Assembly (NCBI GenBank): GCA_019359215.1
Contig: JAHHHS010000010.1
Coordinates: forward strand, 1-64,000
Length of the DNA stretch: 64,000 nt
Direction: 5' to 3'
DNA from: Nostoc indistinguendum CM1-VF10
GTDB lineage: Bacteria > Cyanobacteriota > Cyanobacteriia > Cyanobacteriales > Nostocaceae
Shown: piece by piece, positions 15,939-25,381 of the stretch
Layout of the letters: every line of letters starts with the position of its first letter
How positions within the stretch are numbered: the stretch's first letter is position 1
The notes under the pieces: model-generated
The model's input: only the letters and a program-made list of their open reading frames with translations
Told to the model about the DNA's origin: nothing
Databases searched by the model: none
Program-made: the position numbers and the translations under genes

Positions 15939-17815
15939 GCTCCCAACATCTGCAAGTTATGCAAAGTGGCATAAAGCCCTCCTTGTTGCAGTAGTTGATC
16001 ATGACTTCCCTGTTCGATTAATTCGCCGCGCTTGAGAACAAAAATCCGGTCTACATTACGAATTGTAGACAGGCGGTGAGCGATAATGATGGCGGTACGT
16101 CTGAGCAAAAGCTGGTTTAATGCCTCTTGAACTAAAGCTTCTGTGCCAACATCTAAACTAGCGGTAGCTTCATCTAGTACCAATATTTGGGGATTGCGAA
16201 TGGCAGCCCGCGCAAAGGCTAAAAGTTGCTTTTCACCACTAGAAATATTTGTACCTCGTTCTCGCAGTTGAGTATCATACCCTTGCGGTAGTTGTTCTAT
16301 AAACTGGGCAATGTTGGTTTGCTCTGCTGCTTGTTGAATCTGTTCAATGGTATAGCCATCTCCTAAAGAAATGTTGCTTTTAACATCGCCAGCAAACAAA
16401 AAGCCTTCTTGGAAAATTACTGCCATGTAGCGCCGCAGTTCTGCCTGTGGTACTTCCCGGATATCTATACCATCTATGAGAATGCGTCCTTGGGTGGGTT
16501 CGTAGAGGCGGCATAAAAGACGGATGATCGAACTTTTACCCGCACCTGTGGGGCCGACTAATGCAATTTTTTCACCTGGATGAATGGTGAAATCTAAGTC
16601 TTTAATTACGTAATCATCATTTTTGTAAGCAAACCAGACGTGATCAAAACGGATTTCTCCCAGTTCAGGCGCGGAAGTGACGTCTGGGGATTCTAGATTT
16701 GCAACGATCTCGTCTATGTAGCCAAATTTTGCATCAAATATTGAGAAGCGGACATTGGCGCGATCGCGAATTTCTATTGGTTCATCTAATATATCGCCTA
16801 CGCGTTCAATGGCGGTAAAACCAGCTTGAATGACTGTAAATTTCTCGGCAAAATCCCTTAAGGGATCAAATAATTGCTGGGCATATAAGATAAATGCAGA
16901 TAAAGTTCCAAAAGCCAAACTTTTTCCTAACAGTGACCAACCACCCATGCACAAAACAGCTGCGATCGCAATCAGACCAATCCATTCCAAGGTTGCTGAA
17001 ATAAATGAATCATAAAAGATGGTTTGATCCATCTGCTGAGTGTAGCGGCTGTTCGTGGCGCGAAACAATTCGGCATTAAATTTTTCCCGGCGGAACAACT
17101 GCACTACGTTAATGCCAACCACATTTTCTTGTAGTTGTGAGTTCAGAATAGAAAGTTCTTCTCGCCCTTTGTAATTAGCTTTGCGGTACTGTTGCTGAAT
17201 GTAAACAATTAACCAGGTAACTGGTAACAACATCAATAGCAGCATACAAGTGAGTTGCCATTGGATGGAAAACATAAAACCCAAAAGCACCAGCATGGAA
17301 AACAAATTGGACACAATCCCAATTGCCCCAGTAGAAAAGACATCGCCTAACACTTCCACATCGCTGGTGATTCTGGTAATTAATTTACCTACGGCTGTGC
17401 GGTCAAAAAACCGTACTGCTAAAGATGTCACATGCTGGAATAAGTCTTGGCGAATTGCTGCGGTGATTCTTTGCCCTAGCTTTTGTACTATATAACCTTG
17501 GAAGCCTGTCAAAGTCAGTCGGATTGCGTTCGCAACTAACAATAATCCCAGCAGGATATTTAGCCCTTGTGACAAGGGACGATTTCTGAGAAATTCGTAA
17601 GTGTTTGGTTCATTGCGAATTAGGGAGATAGCTTGGCCAATCAACAAAGGTTGTACGGCATTAGCTAGGGCAAGCGGTACAAGCAAGCCCATTGATAGCG
17701 CCAACAGCCGTCCGTTACGACGGGCATAAGGCACTAAACGCAAAAACAACCGCCAGTCATTTTCACGGCGACGGTCTTGCGTATAAGATTTTTTCAGAAA
17801 TTGATAGATGCTCAT
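15935..17815 (-). CDS. ABC transporter, fused permease and ATPase (MsbA/ABCB type)
   Basis: A 626-residue half-transporter that works as a homo- or heterodimer in the inner membrane. Six transmembrane helices occupy about residues 35-330, and the nucleotide-binding domain follows from about 385. Walker A GPTGAGKSS, signature NISSGEKQ, Walker B ILVLDEAT and the switch histidine in IIAHRLST are all present, so it should be an active exporter of lipids or hydrophobic drugs. No adaptor gene is adjacent. The tail end overlaps the convergent ADC-family gene. Confidence 0.92.
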   Translation of the reverse strand: MSIYQFLKKSYTQDRRRENDWRLFLRLVPYARRNGRLLALSMGLLVPLALANAVQPLLIGQAISLIRNEPNTYEFLRNRPLSQGLNILLGLLLVANAIRLTLTGFQGYIVQKLGQRITAAIRQDLFQHVTSLAVRFFDRTAVGKLITRITSDVEVLGDVFSTGAIGIVSNLFSMLVLLGFMFSIQWQLTCMLLLMLLPVTWLIVYIQQQYRKANYKGREELSILNSQLQENVVGINVVQLFRREKFNAELFRATNSRYTQQMDQTIFYDSFISATLEWIGLIAIAAVLCMGGWSLLGKSLAFGTLSAFILYAQQLFDPLRDFAEKFTVIQAGFTAIERVGDILDEPIEIRDRANVRFSIFDAKFGYIDEIVANLESPDVTSAPELGEIRFDHVWFAYKNDDYVIKDLDFTIHPGEKIALVGPTGAGKSSIIRLLCRLYEPTQGRILIDGIDIREVPQAELRRYMAVIFQEGFLFAGDVKSNISLGDGYTIEQIQQAAEQTNIAQFIEQLPQGYDTQLRERGTNISSGEKQLLAFARAAIRNPQILVLDEATASLDVGTEALVQEALNQLLLRRTAIIIAHRLSTIRNVDRIFVLKRGELIEQGSHDQLLQQGGLYATLHNLQMLGA

Positions 17816-17890
17816 AGTAAGAGCATTATATTAATGTTTCTAAAAAAATAAGCATATTTAAAGTAGCGTTTGTCTTCTTACTCTGATACC

Positions 17891-18442
17891 ATGCCTGAGA
17901 TAGAAACTGCAAGACTGTTACTAAGACCCTATACTCCTCAAGACCTGGATGAACTTGCTCCCATTTTGAGCAACCCAGCAGTTATGAGGTATTCACCCAG
18001 AGGCCCTATACCTAAAGAGCAGGTAAAAGAAGTAACGCAGGGAACATTACAATTTTTTATTACACACTGGCAACAGCACGGTTTTGGTGTGTGGGCTGTA
18101 GTGGAAAAAGCCACCGTCAAATTAATTGGTCATTGTGGGCTGAATTTTTTACCCAATAGCCCGGAAGTCGAAGTTCTCTATCGGTTAGATGAAGCTTATT
18201 GGAATCAAGGATTTGCCAGCGAAGCCGCAAAGGCAAGTTTGAGGTATGGCTTTGAGGAAGTCAAGCTAGATCGTATCGTTGCCATCACTGCACCAGAACA
18301 TACAGCTTCGCGTCGTGTGATGGAGAAATGCGGGTTGAAATACGAAAAAAATGCTCAATTTTATAACTTAGATGTAGTGTATTACGCTCTGGATAGTTCA
18401 GAATGGCGATCGGATGATTCTCTTTACATTTTGCAAATTTAA
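17891..18442 (+). CDS. GNAT acetyltransferase, RimJ/RimL type (tandem copy 1)
   Basis: A protein of about 183 residues of the ribosomal-protein N-acetyltransferase-like GNAT family: ETARLLLRPYTPQDLDEL at the start, YRLDEAYWNQGFASEA acetyl-CoA site, and ENTASRRVMEKCG-like end. The ATG at 17891 is chosen over an upstream TTG because the next gene's product starts with the same MPEIETARL. It is a tandem duplicate of 18461-18994, 18 bp upstream and probably cotranscribed. Confidence 0.85.
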   Translation: MPEIETARLLLRPYTPQDLDELAPILSNPAVMRYSPRGPIPKEQVKEVTQGTLQFFITHWQQHGFGVWAVVEKATVKLIGHCGLNFLPNSPEVEVLYRLDEAYWNQGFASEAAKASLRYGFEEVKLDRIVAITAPEHTASRRVMEKCGLKYEKNAQFYNLDVVYYALDSSEWRSDDSLYILQI

Positions 18443-18460
18443 ATTTGAATTGGGGTAATT

Positions 18461-18994
18461 ATGCCTGAGATCGAAACTGCGCGGCTGCAACTAAGGCATT
18501 TCAATATAAATGACTTTGATTACCTATTTCGCCTCTACAGCGATGCAGAAATCATGAAGTATCTGTTGCCAAGAACAAAAGAACAAACCCAGGCAAGTTT
18601 AAACAAGCATATCCAACAGTGGCAACAACACAACTTTGGGATGTGGGCAGTAATATACAAAGAAACTGGTGCAATGATTGGCCGTTGTGGACTTGGATTT
18701 CTGGAAAATACGCCAGAAGTTGAGCTTGGCTATGTGTTTGACAAGTCCTACTGGAACATGGGACTGGCAACTGAAGTATCTCTTGCAACTTTAAAGTTTG
18801 GATTTTGGGAAGTGAAGCTAGATCGGATAGTAGCGATTGCACATCCAGAAAACATCGCTTCAGTGCGGGTGATCCAAAAGGTAGGGATGAAGTACGAAAA
18901 GAATGCTAGCTATTACGGCCATGATGTAGTATACTCCGCTGCCTCAAACTCAGAATGGCAGCCGGATGATTCTCTTTACATTTCGAAATCTTAA
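18461..18994 (+). CDS. GNAT acetyltransferase, RimJ/RimL type (tandem copy 2)
   Basis: The 177-residue paralog of the preceding gene shares MPEIETARL, the W.QH.FG.WAV block, CGL.FL, KLDRIVAI and the ending EW..DDSLYI. The cofactor site around YWNMGLATE differs slightly. Such enzymes acetylate alpha-amino groups or antibiotics; the targets of this pair are unknown. Divergence between the copies suggests specialised substrates. Confidence 0.85.
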   Translation: MPEIETARLQLRHFNINDFDYLFRLYSDAEIMKYLLPRTKEQTQASLNKHIQQWQQHNFGMWAVIYKETGAMIGRCGLGFLENTPEVELGYVFDKSYWNMGLATEVSLATLKFGFWEVKLDRIVAIAHPENIASVRVIQKVGMKYEKNASYYGHDVVYSAASNSEWQPDDSLYISKS

Positions 18995-19312
18995 AACTAT
19001 CATATCTCGCACGCAGCCTACAGAATTATGGGCGAAGCAACTACTACATATAAAAACCACTGCTGCAAACTCAATAAAACTATAGAGAATATATGCTTTA
19101 GGTCTTTGATAGGGACGCATAGCTGTGCGTTCTACTAGGTTCTTTGTATTAATTACTTCATACATATCCTTTAAGTATGAAACAATACCATATTTTTATG
19201 TTTAAGTCTTATATCTAAAGATAGATGATTAAGGTTAAAATTTGGGAAAGCTAAGAGAGATTCATTCCTAAAAGATATCCTGCCATTTATCGCAGAATGC
19301 AACTGAGGCCAG
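18995..19312. other. Intergenic, hairpin repeat only
   Basis: No gene was seen. A dispersed hairpin GACGCATAGCTGTGCGTTC lies near 19112-19130. Confidence 0.45.
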
Positions 19313-20335
19313 ATGACGCAACCTTTAAATCAAGTCAAAGAGTGGGAACAACGTCGTGATGAAGCAAGCCGCTACTACCAGCGCGGGAGATTCCAAGAGT
19401 CTCTGGATCTGGCAACGGAGAATTTACACTTGGCTAGATCAATTCCAGACAGAGCCAGAGAAGGTTATACATTAAACGACCTTGGTTTAGCTCACCTCAG
19501 TTGCTGGCAACCTCAAAAAGCATTAGATCGCTTTAATCAGGCGCTTTCGGTTGCTGTTGAAATTGGCAACGCGCCAGCACAAGCAACTGCACTTAGCAAT
19601 CTAGGTTCTACCTACAGCCGTCTTGGACGCTTTTCGCAAGCGTTGGAATATTTTGACCAAGCACTACCAATCTTTAGGCGATCGCAAGATACTCATAGTG
19701 AAATTTCTACTCTTAATGATGTAGCGCTAATTTATACGCGCTTAGGAGAACCGAAACGGGCGCTGTTGTTACAACACCAAATTTTAAGGATGCGCCGATT
19801 GTTAGGTGACTTTTCTGGTGAGGCAACAACCCTAAATGGTATTGGGTTTGCTTACAATGTCTTAGGCAAGTTTGAGGAAGCTTTAGAATTTTTTCAAGCA
19901 GCGCTTCCAATCCAACGAGCAGTCAAGAATTTGGTTGGTGAAGCAACCACTTTGAATAATATTGCCTCAATCTATAGTGATTTAGGAAAACCGAAACAAG
20001 CGCTATTGCTTTATTATCAAGTTCTGTTAACACGTCGAGCAATCAGCGATCGCTCTGGTGAGGCAACAACACTTCACAACATTGGTTATACCTATAGCAC
20101 TCTGGCAGAGCATCGGCAAGCAATGAAGTTCTATAAGCAAGGCATTGCGATTTATCAACAACTCGGCGATGGGCTGGGAGAAATTTCAACTTTGCTGAAT
20201 ATGGGAAGCCTTTACGCTACAACGAAACGCAAAAAAATGGCGCGATCCTGCTATCAAAACGCCCAAGAGTTGGCAGAGCAAATCGAACATCAGCCACTCC
20301 TAGAAAAAGTACAACAGTTTATAGACTCTCTGTAG
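19313..20335 (+). CDS. Tetratricopeptide repeat protein
   Basis: The 340 residues are almost entirely TPR units of the 40-residue kinesin-light-chain style, with repeated motifs such as GEATTLNNIASIYSDLGK and QALEYFDQALPIFR; about seven units are visible. No signal peptide, membrane span or enzymatic domain was seen, so it is probably a cytosolic protein-interaction scaffold. A hairpin terminator follows. Confidence 0.88.
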   Translation: MTQPLNQVKEWEQRRDEASRYYQRGRFQESLDLATENLHLARSIPDRAREGYTLNDLGLAHLSCWQPQKALDRFNQALSVAVEIGNAPAQATALSNLGSTYSRLGRFSQALEYFDQALPIFRRSQDTHSEISTLNDVALIYTRLGEPKRALLLQHQILRMRRLLGDFSGEATTLNGIGFAYNVLGKFEEALEFFQAALPIQRAVKNLVGEATTLNNIASIYSDLGKPKQALLLYYQVLLTRRAISDRSGEATTLHNIGYTYSTLAEHRQAMKFYKQGIAIYQQLGDGLGEISTLLNMGSLYATTKRKKMARSCYQNAQELAEQIEHQPLLEKVQQFIDSL

Positions 20336-20791
20336 GTTGATGCAGCAAATTCAGATTCCCGACTTTTTCAAGAAGTCGGGAATTTTGTTGTTCGAGTTGA
20401 AGCTCAAAAAGTTCCTAACTTGGCATAACTCTAAGTAGGCTGTTTCCTAAATAAGGCGTGCCGGATTTTATTTGGTAGTAAAGCTCATACTTAAGTAACA
20501 TATAAATTTTATTAGTACGTATATACTTTAAATAAAGACCATTCACCTTGATAGCGACGATTCGGCTGTAACCAGGCAGCCTTTATTAAAAGTTTTGTAC
20601 TAAAAAGCCAAATGTCTGAAACCGTACAGACTCCTAAGTTTGAGTGTGTAATATTAAATAAGCTAGGTATTAAGCTGTTAGTTAAAGAATTTTTCTCTTT
20701 TGATAGTTTTGCTTTTATGGCTGAAAGCTACAAAAGTCGCAACTTGTAGGGCAACAGTTTAGAACTACATGAAAACTAGTTGATAAGAATA
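20336..20791. other. Intergenic
   Basis: 456 bp. Apart from the terminator at 20354-20386, no gene or recognised repeat was seen. It presumably holds the promoter of the response regulator gene. Confidence 0.4.
20354..20386 (+). terminator. Hairpin terminator after TPR gene
   Basis: The stem ATTCCCGACTT / AAGTCGGGAAT around TTTCAAG is followed by TTTTGTTG, 20 bp after the stop codon. Confidence 0.7.
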
Positions 20792-21832
20792 ATGAAAGCT
20801 GCTCATCAAGGAGACCAATCTTTAGTTCTTATTGTTGATAATAAAGAATTTAACCGTCATCAACTGCGAATTTTGGTAGAAGAATCAGGGTATCGAGTGG
20901 TAGAGGCAAAAGATGGCACGGAGGCAATGAATGTTTTTTACCAATTGCACCCCGATTTAGTAGTCCTTGACGCCATCATGCCAGATATGGATGGGTTTCA
21001 GTTTTGCTCCGTATTACAGAGTATTGAAGAAAACAAATATACTCCAGTTTTAATGATTAGAGAACTTGAAAATACTGAGTTAATTGAGCGAGTATTTCAA
21101 GTAAGCACAATGGACTATGTTACCAAACCGATTAACTGGCAAGTTTTCCGTCAACGGGTAAGGCGCTTGATTGAGCAATCGCAGCTACATCAAAAACTCT
21201 TTGCCGCTAAGGAAGAATTGCAGCGATTAGCTACGTTAGTAACTATTGATTTTTTAACTCAAGTAGCTAACCGCCGACGGTTTGAAGAGTATATAAACCA
21301 AGAGTGGCGGCGCATGGCACGCTTGCAACAGCCTCTGTCTCTCATCCTGCTTGATGTAGATTTTTTCAAATCTTACAACGATACCTATGGTCATCAGGCA
21401 GGCGATCGCGCTCTTAGAGAAATTGCTAAAGCCATTAAAAATATTGTTCAACGCCCTGCTGATTTAGTCGCCCGTTATGGTGGGGAAGAATTTGCTGTGA
21501 TTTTGCCTGACACAGACGAACTTGGTGCTGCGAAAATTGCCGAGAGAATTTGCTTTGCGGTGCAGAGATTAGCAATAACTCATAGTCATTCACAAGTTAG
21601 TTCTCATATAACCCTCAGTGCTGGGTTGTCCACAGTAATTCCCGATCCGGGTTCTAACTTAGAAGAAATAATTACGGCGGCGGATAAAGCACTATATCAG
21701 GCAAAGGCAGCAGGACGCGATTGCTTCAGGCACAATAACGTACTAGTTGGCTCGACCTGGAACTATAAGTGGCGTAAAAGTAGCGAAGAAATAGCTATAT
21801 GTAAGTCTATGTATAGCGACCTGAAATACTAA
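20792..21832 (+). CDS. Response regulator with GGDEF diguanylate cyclase domain
   Basis: An N-terminal receiver domain (1-125) has phosphoacceptor D60 (VLDAIMPDMDG) and the usual KP motif (TKPINW). A C-terminal GGDEF domain (about 155-320) has the active-site motif GGEEF at 230-234 and an inhibitory I-site RPAD at 221-224, exactly five residues upstream. It should make cyclic di-GMP from GTP when phosphorylated and be feedback-inhibited. The second receiver acidic residue is Asn (VDNKEFNR), which may weaken Mg2+ binding. The ATG at 20792 is preferred to a TTG four codons upstream. Confidence 0.92.
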   Translation: MKAAHQGDQSLVLIVDNKEFNRHQLRILVEESGYRVVEAKDGTEAMNVFYQLHPDLVVLDAIMPDMDGFQFCSVLQSIEENKYTPVLMIRELENTELIERVFQVSTMDYVTKPINWQVFRQRVRRLIEQSQLHQKLFAAKEELQRLATLVTIDFLTQVANRRRFEEYINQEWRRMARLQQPLSLILLDVDFFKSYNDTYGHQAGDRALREIAKAIKNIVQRPADLVARYGGEEFAVILPDTDELGAAKIAERICFAVQRLAITHSHSQVSSHITLSAGLSTVIPDPGSNLEEIITAADKALYQAKAAGRDCFRHNNVLVGSTWNYKWRKSSEEIAICKSMYSDLKY

Positions 21833-21847
21833 TCGGTCAAACCTGCA

Positions 21848-22078
21848 AATGGACGCCTCGCCTTGCAGCAAACTGGTTGTGAGAAGATTTTCTTTGACCG
21901 TACTTTACCTAATTCATCACGCCCCAAATCCATCAACCGCTCAGATAGTGGGACACCCAGAATATTTAGCTATCTCTTTGATGTTTATCCCTATTTCATG
22001 GCAGACAAAATTTGTATCTTTCGTTACCGCCCCGCCAACCATATATTGCTCAACAGGTTACGATCAATTAAGAAGTAA
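21848..22078 (+). pseudogene. Resolvase/invertase N-terminal fragment (remnant)
   Basis: The frame reads ..NGRLALQQTGCEKIFFDR.., which resembles the 'DALQ.AGCEKIF.D' segment after the catalytic region of serine resolvases. No catalytic serine domain precedes it, and the sequence after about residue 30 is not family-like. It lies in the same frame as the upstream cyclase gene, directly after its TAA stop. Probably a relic of a mobile element. Confidence 0.4.
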
Positions 22079-22110
22079 TAATTTTTTATGGCATCGCCAG
22101 GAGTCTCTAA

Positions 22111-22329
22111 ATGTTCATTAGTGAATTGTCACCTATATTCAAAGAATTTATCCAGCATCCAGTCTCATTTGTCGGTGGGTTATTCTCTGGTGTGCTTCGG
22201 CTCAATCTTGCAGACGATCCTGTAAAAAGCTGGCTGGATCAACAGATCGGCTCCAATAATTACACCAGCACCACAACAGGAGCACATAATGGCAAAACAA
22301 GTGGGCCTCAACAGATTTCCATTGACTAA
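22111..22329 (+). CDS. Small conserved hypothetical protein
   Basis: The 72-residue product has a hydrophobic or amphipathic N-half (FIQHPVSFVGGLFSGVLRLNL) then a polar, Gly/Thr-rich tail. The ATG start and a strong terminator just after it support a real gene. Short proteins of this look occur in cyanobacteria, but no function is known. The N-half could associate with membranes. Confidence 0.55.
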   Translation: MFISELSPIFKEFIQHPVSFVGGLFSGVLRLNLADDPVKSWLDQQIGSNNYTSTTTGAHNGKTSGPQQISID

Positions 22330-22370
22330 ATTTTTGGGTAATCGCAAATCAGACTAATCTTTTAGTCCCA

Positions 22371-22415
22371 TACTCCCACATTGTTGCAAGCATACAGTGT
22401 GGGAGTAGTTTTTTC
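22371..22415 (+). terminator. Rho-independent terminator
   Basis: The stem TACTCCCACA / TGTGGGAGTA, with further loop pairing, is followed by GTTTTTTCC, 42 bp after the stop of the small protein gene. Confidence 0.85.
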
Positions 22416-22487
22416 CATTAAGCTGTACTAGTCGAGTGTCCCCTATTAAGAGATACTAAAGCCAGATAGGTAAATAGGCAAGGAAAT

Positions 22488-23654
22488 ATGGAATCCCTAA
22501 CCTCTCGTATGCAGGCGGTACAGTCGCCAATTATTCCTGTGGTTGGGGAACTGATTAAAAACTCTCCTGGAACAATCTCTCTAGGGCAGGGTGTTGTTTC
22601 TTACAATCCACCACCGGAAGCAATAGAATTTTTATCCAAATTCTTAGCTGAATCCACTAATAATTTATACAAATCGGTTGAAGGAATTCCCCCGTTGCTG
22701 ACAGCACTTGCAGGAAAATTGCAAGCCTTCAATGGCATTGAAATCAATCAGGAAAACTGCATCGTCGTGACAGCCGGGAGCAATATGGGATTTATGAATG
22801 CCATTCTTGCGATCACTAACCCAGGCGATGAAATTATTTTGAATACGCCCTACTATTTCAACCACGAAATGGCGATCGCAATGGCTGGTTGTCATACAGT
22901 GTTAGTGGCGACGGATGAAAATTACCAATTACGCCCAGAAGCGATCGCTCAAGCAATTACTCCCAAAACACGGGCTGTAGTCACAATTTCACCAAATAAC
23001 CCGACTGGAGTTGTCTATTCAAAAGCAGCATTGCGCCAAGTAAATCAAATTTGTGAGGCTCGTAGCATTTACCACATCAGCGATGAAGCCTATGAATACT
23101 TTACCTATAACGGCGTAAAACACGTTTCTCCTGGCACATTTGGGAGTTCCAAGTACACCATTTCTCTCTTTAGCCTTTCCAAAGCATACGGTTTTGCCAG
23201 TTGGCGCATTGGCTACATGGTGATTCCCAAACACTTATTTGTCGCCGTTAAAAAAATCCAGGATACGATTTTGATTTGTCCGCCAGTAATTTCGCAATAT
23301 GCCGCTTTAGGGGCATTACAAGCAAAAGAGGAGTATTTGCAGAGTAATATAGGTGCGTTGGCTCAAGTGCGGCAATTAGTACTCGATTCCCTTAACCGCT
23401 TACAAGGTTTATGTAGCATTACACCCGCCAATGGCGCTTTCTATTTTTTCCTGAAAGTTAATACTCAGATGGACGCTTTTGAGTTAGTTAAAAGACTAAT
23501 CCAGGAATATAAAGTAGCAGTCATTCCAGGTACAACCTTTGGGATGGATGACGGATGCTACCTACGCGTTGCCTACGGTGCGCTGCAAAAAGAGACAGCA
23601 AAAGAAGGTATAGAAAGATTAGTGCAAGGTTTGGAAACTATCGTTGAAAGTTAG
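22488..23654 (+). CDS. Class I/II pyridoxal-phosphate aminotransferase
   Basis: A 388-residue fold-type I aminotransferase. PLP lysine K232 lies in SLSKAYGFASWRIGY. Also visible are NNPTG (about 168), the D/Y pair in ISDEAYEYF and the substrate arginine in YLRVAYG near the end. It transfers amino groups between an amino acid and a 2-oxo acid in the cytosol. The branch resembles aspartate- or aromatic-type enzymes, but the substrate cannot be fixed. It lies 52 bp upstream of a yjbQ-like gene. Confidence 0.9.
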   Translation: MESLTSRMQAVQSPIIPVVGELIKNSPGTISLGQGVVSYNPPPEAIEFLSKFLAESTNNLYKSVEGIPPLLTALAGKLQAFNGIEINQENCIVVTAGSNMGFMNAILAITNPGDEIILNTPYYFNHEMAIAMAGCHTVLVATDENYQLRPEAIAQAITPKTRAVVTISPNNPTGVVYSKAALRQVNQICEARSIYHISDEAYEYFTYNGVKHVSPGTFGSSKYTISLFSLSKAYGFASWRIGYMVIPKHLFVAVKKIQDTILICPPVISQYAALGALQAKEEYLQSNIGALAQVRQLVLDSLNRLQGLCSITPANGAFYFFLKVNTQMDAFELVKRLIQEYKVAVIPGTTFGMDDGCYLRVAYGALQKETAKEGIERLVQGLETIVES

Positions 23655-23706
23655 AAGTCATTCATATTCCTGCCTCCTTTGCAATGCCAAGTATAAAATT
23701 GAACAG

Positions 23707-24144
23707 ATGCTAATTATTAATAAGTTAATTGAAATTGAAACTGAACCCAAAATTAATATTTATAATATAACCCCACAAATAAAAGATTTTCTGGCTTCAA
23801 CATCAATTAAAAATGGACAAGTTTTAGTATTTTCTCGACATACTACAACAGCTTTAGCTATCAACGAAAATGAAGTCAGATTGTTAGAATATATAAAAGT
23901 ATTCTTGCAAAAATTAGCACCTGAATCAGACTGTTACTTACATAATGACTTGCATTTAAGAGATGTTCCAGAAGATGAGCCGATTAATGCTCACTCTCAC
24001 TTAATGGCAATGATGCTGACCACTAGTGAGATAATTCCAGTTGTGGATGGTAAATTAGCTTTGGGAACTTGGCAATCTGTGTTGTTTTTTGAGTTGGATG
24101 GGCCGCGCAAAAGAACGGTATCTGTCCAAATTTCTGGCGAATAA
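23707..24144 (+). CDS. YjbQ / UPF0047 family protein
   Basis: The 145-residue protein has the family core: VFSRHTTTALAINE, a H-N-D-L-H block (LHNDLHLRD), NAHSHLMAMML and GTWQSVLFFELDGPR with a conserved R-x-V end. E. coli YjbQ has weak thiamine-phosphate synthase activity, but the true role is unclear. The internal ATG at 23707 is chosen over an upstream TTG inside the aminotransferase gene because it gives the normal family length. Confidence 0.85.
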   Translation: MLIINKLIEIETEPKINIYNITPQIKDFLASTSIKNGQVLVFSRHTTTALAINENEVRLLEYIKVFLQKLAPESDCYLHNDLHLRDVPEDEPINAHSHLMAMMLTTSEIIPVVDGKLALGTWQSVLFFELDGPRKRTVSVQISGE

Positions 24145-24327
24145 TGCAACTTCGCACTTGCAATCCTTCCAAAACAACCCAAATCTGAGAGAATTACCAA
24201 AACGATCAACAAGTGCATCAGTTGAATTTACTTACAGAAATTAAAAATCTGCAAGAATGTTTCTAAGCATAACCTTCGTTTCCAGAAACCAGGACTTTTG
24301 TTGTGTCAAAGGTAGACGCAATTAACT

Positions 24328-25380
24328 ATGAAAAATAACGATAACTTTGTATTACGTAATACTTGGTACTATGCTCTGCCTAGTAATCAGATCAAGCCAG
24401 GTATGATGGTCAGCCGCATTTTTTTGGGAGAACCTGTGCTGTTAGTCCGTGGACAAGATGGAAAAGTCTCTGCAATGACGGACATTTGTCCGCATCGCGG
24501 TGTGCCCTTGAATTGTGGCAGATTCGATGGACAGGAAGTGGAATGCTGCTACCACGGTTGGCGCTTTAACCCGGCTGGGCGCTGTACTGCGATACCTTCT
24601 CTTGTGGAGGAGCAGCAGATGGATTTGAGTCGCTTCGACGTAAAGTCTTATGCAATCCGGGAAGCCCAAGGGAATATCTGGATATATATAGCTGATCCCG
24701 ATAATTCTAAACCTGCTTCTGAGATGGAGATCCCAGTAATTCCAGGGTTTGATGAGCGATTGCCCCAGTTCATAGAGGTGATGAGATTTCCCTGTTTTGT
24801 GGATCATGCAGTGGTAGGTCTGATGGACCCTGCTCATTCACCTTATGTTCATCGCGCTTGGTGGTGGCGAAATGAGCAACTCCACGAGGAAGTAAAGCAA
24901 TTTGATGCTTCGCCCTATGGCTTCACGATGCGACGACACCGATTACCAGCAAACGGGGGTCGATTATACTGGCTGATTGGCGGTGGTGTGCCGGAAACGG
25001 AGATTTCTTTTCGTTTACCTGGAGTCAGAATAGAAGAAACCACCATTGGCAAACATCGAGTCATTAACTTAACGGCAGTTACACCCATTTCAGAGACAGA
25101 AACTGAGGTAAATTTTGTTCTTTACTCGACACTTCCTTGGGTGGGATTTTTCAAGCCACTGCTACATGTCCTGGCACAAACCTTCCTGGGACAAGACCGA
25201 ACGGTTGTGGAAAAACAGCAGATTGGCCTGAAATATAATCCTGTGCTGCGACTGATTAAAGACTCAGATATGCAGGCGCAGTGGTATTACCAATTAAAGC
25301 GAGAGTATGCTAAGTCTGTCGCTGAAGGACGAGAATTTGTAAACCCTGTCAAGGGTCAGATACTCCGGTGGCGTGCTTAA
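24328..25380 (+). CDS. Rieske non-haem iron oxygenase, large subunit type
   Basis: A 350-residue oxygenase. The Rieske [2Fe-2S] ligands are C54-x-H56 (CPHRG) and C73-xx-H76 (CCYHGW). The mononuclear iron site is D167-xx-H170-xxxx-H175 (DPAHSPYVH). It resembles vanillate demethylase/PaO-like enzymes that hydroxylate or demethylate aromatic or chlorophyll-derived substrates. A reductase gene is not adjacent. It is convergent with an SDR-like gene, separated by only one base. Confidence 0.9.
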   Translation: MKNNDNFVLRNTWYYALPSNQIKPGMMVSRIFLGEPVLLVRGQDGKVSAMTDICPHRGVPLNCGRFDGQEVECCYHGWRFNPAGRCTAIPSLVEEQQMDLSRFDVKSYAIREAQGNIWIYIADPDNSKPASEMEIPVIPGFDERLPQFIEVMRFPCFVDHAVVGLMDPAHSPYVHRAWWWRNEQLHEEVKQFDASPYGFTMRRHRLPANGGRLYWLIGGGVPETEISFRLPGVRIEETTIGKHRVINLTAVTPISETETEVNFVLYSTLPWVGFFKPLLHVLAQTFLGQDRTVVEKQQIGLKYNPVLRLIKDSDMQAQWYYQLKREYAKSVAEGREFVNPVKGQILRWRA

Positions 25381-25381
25381 A

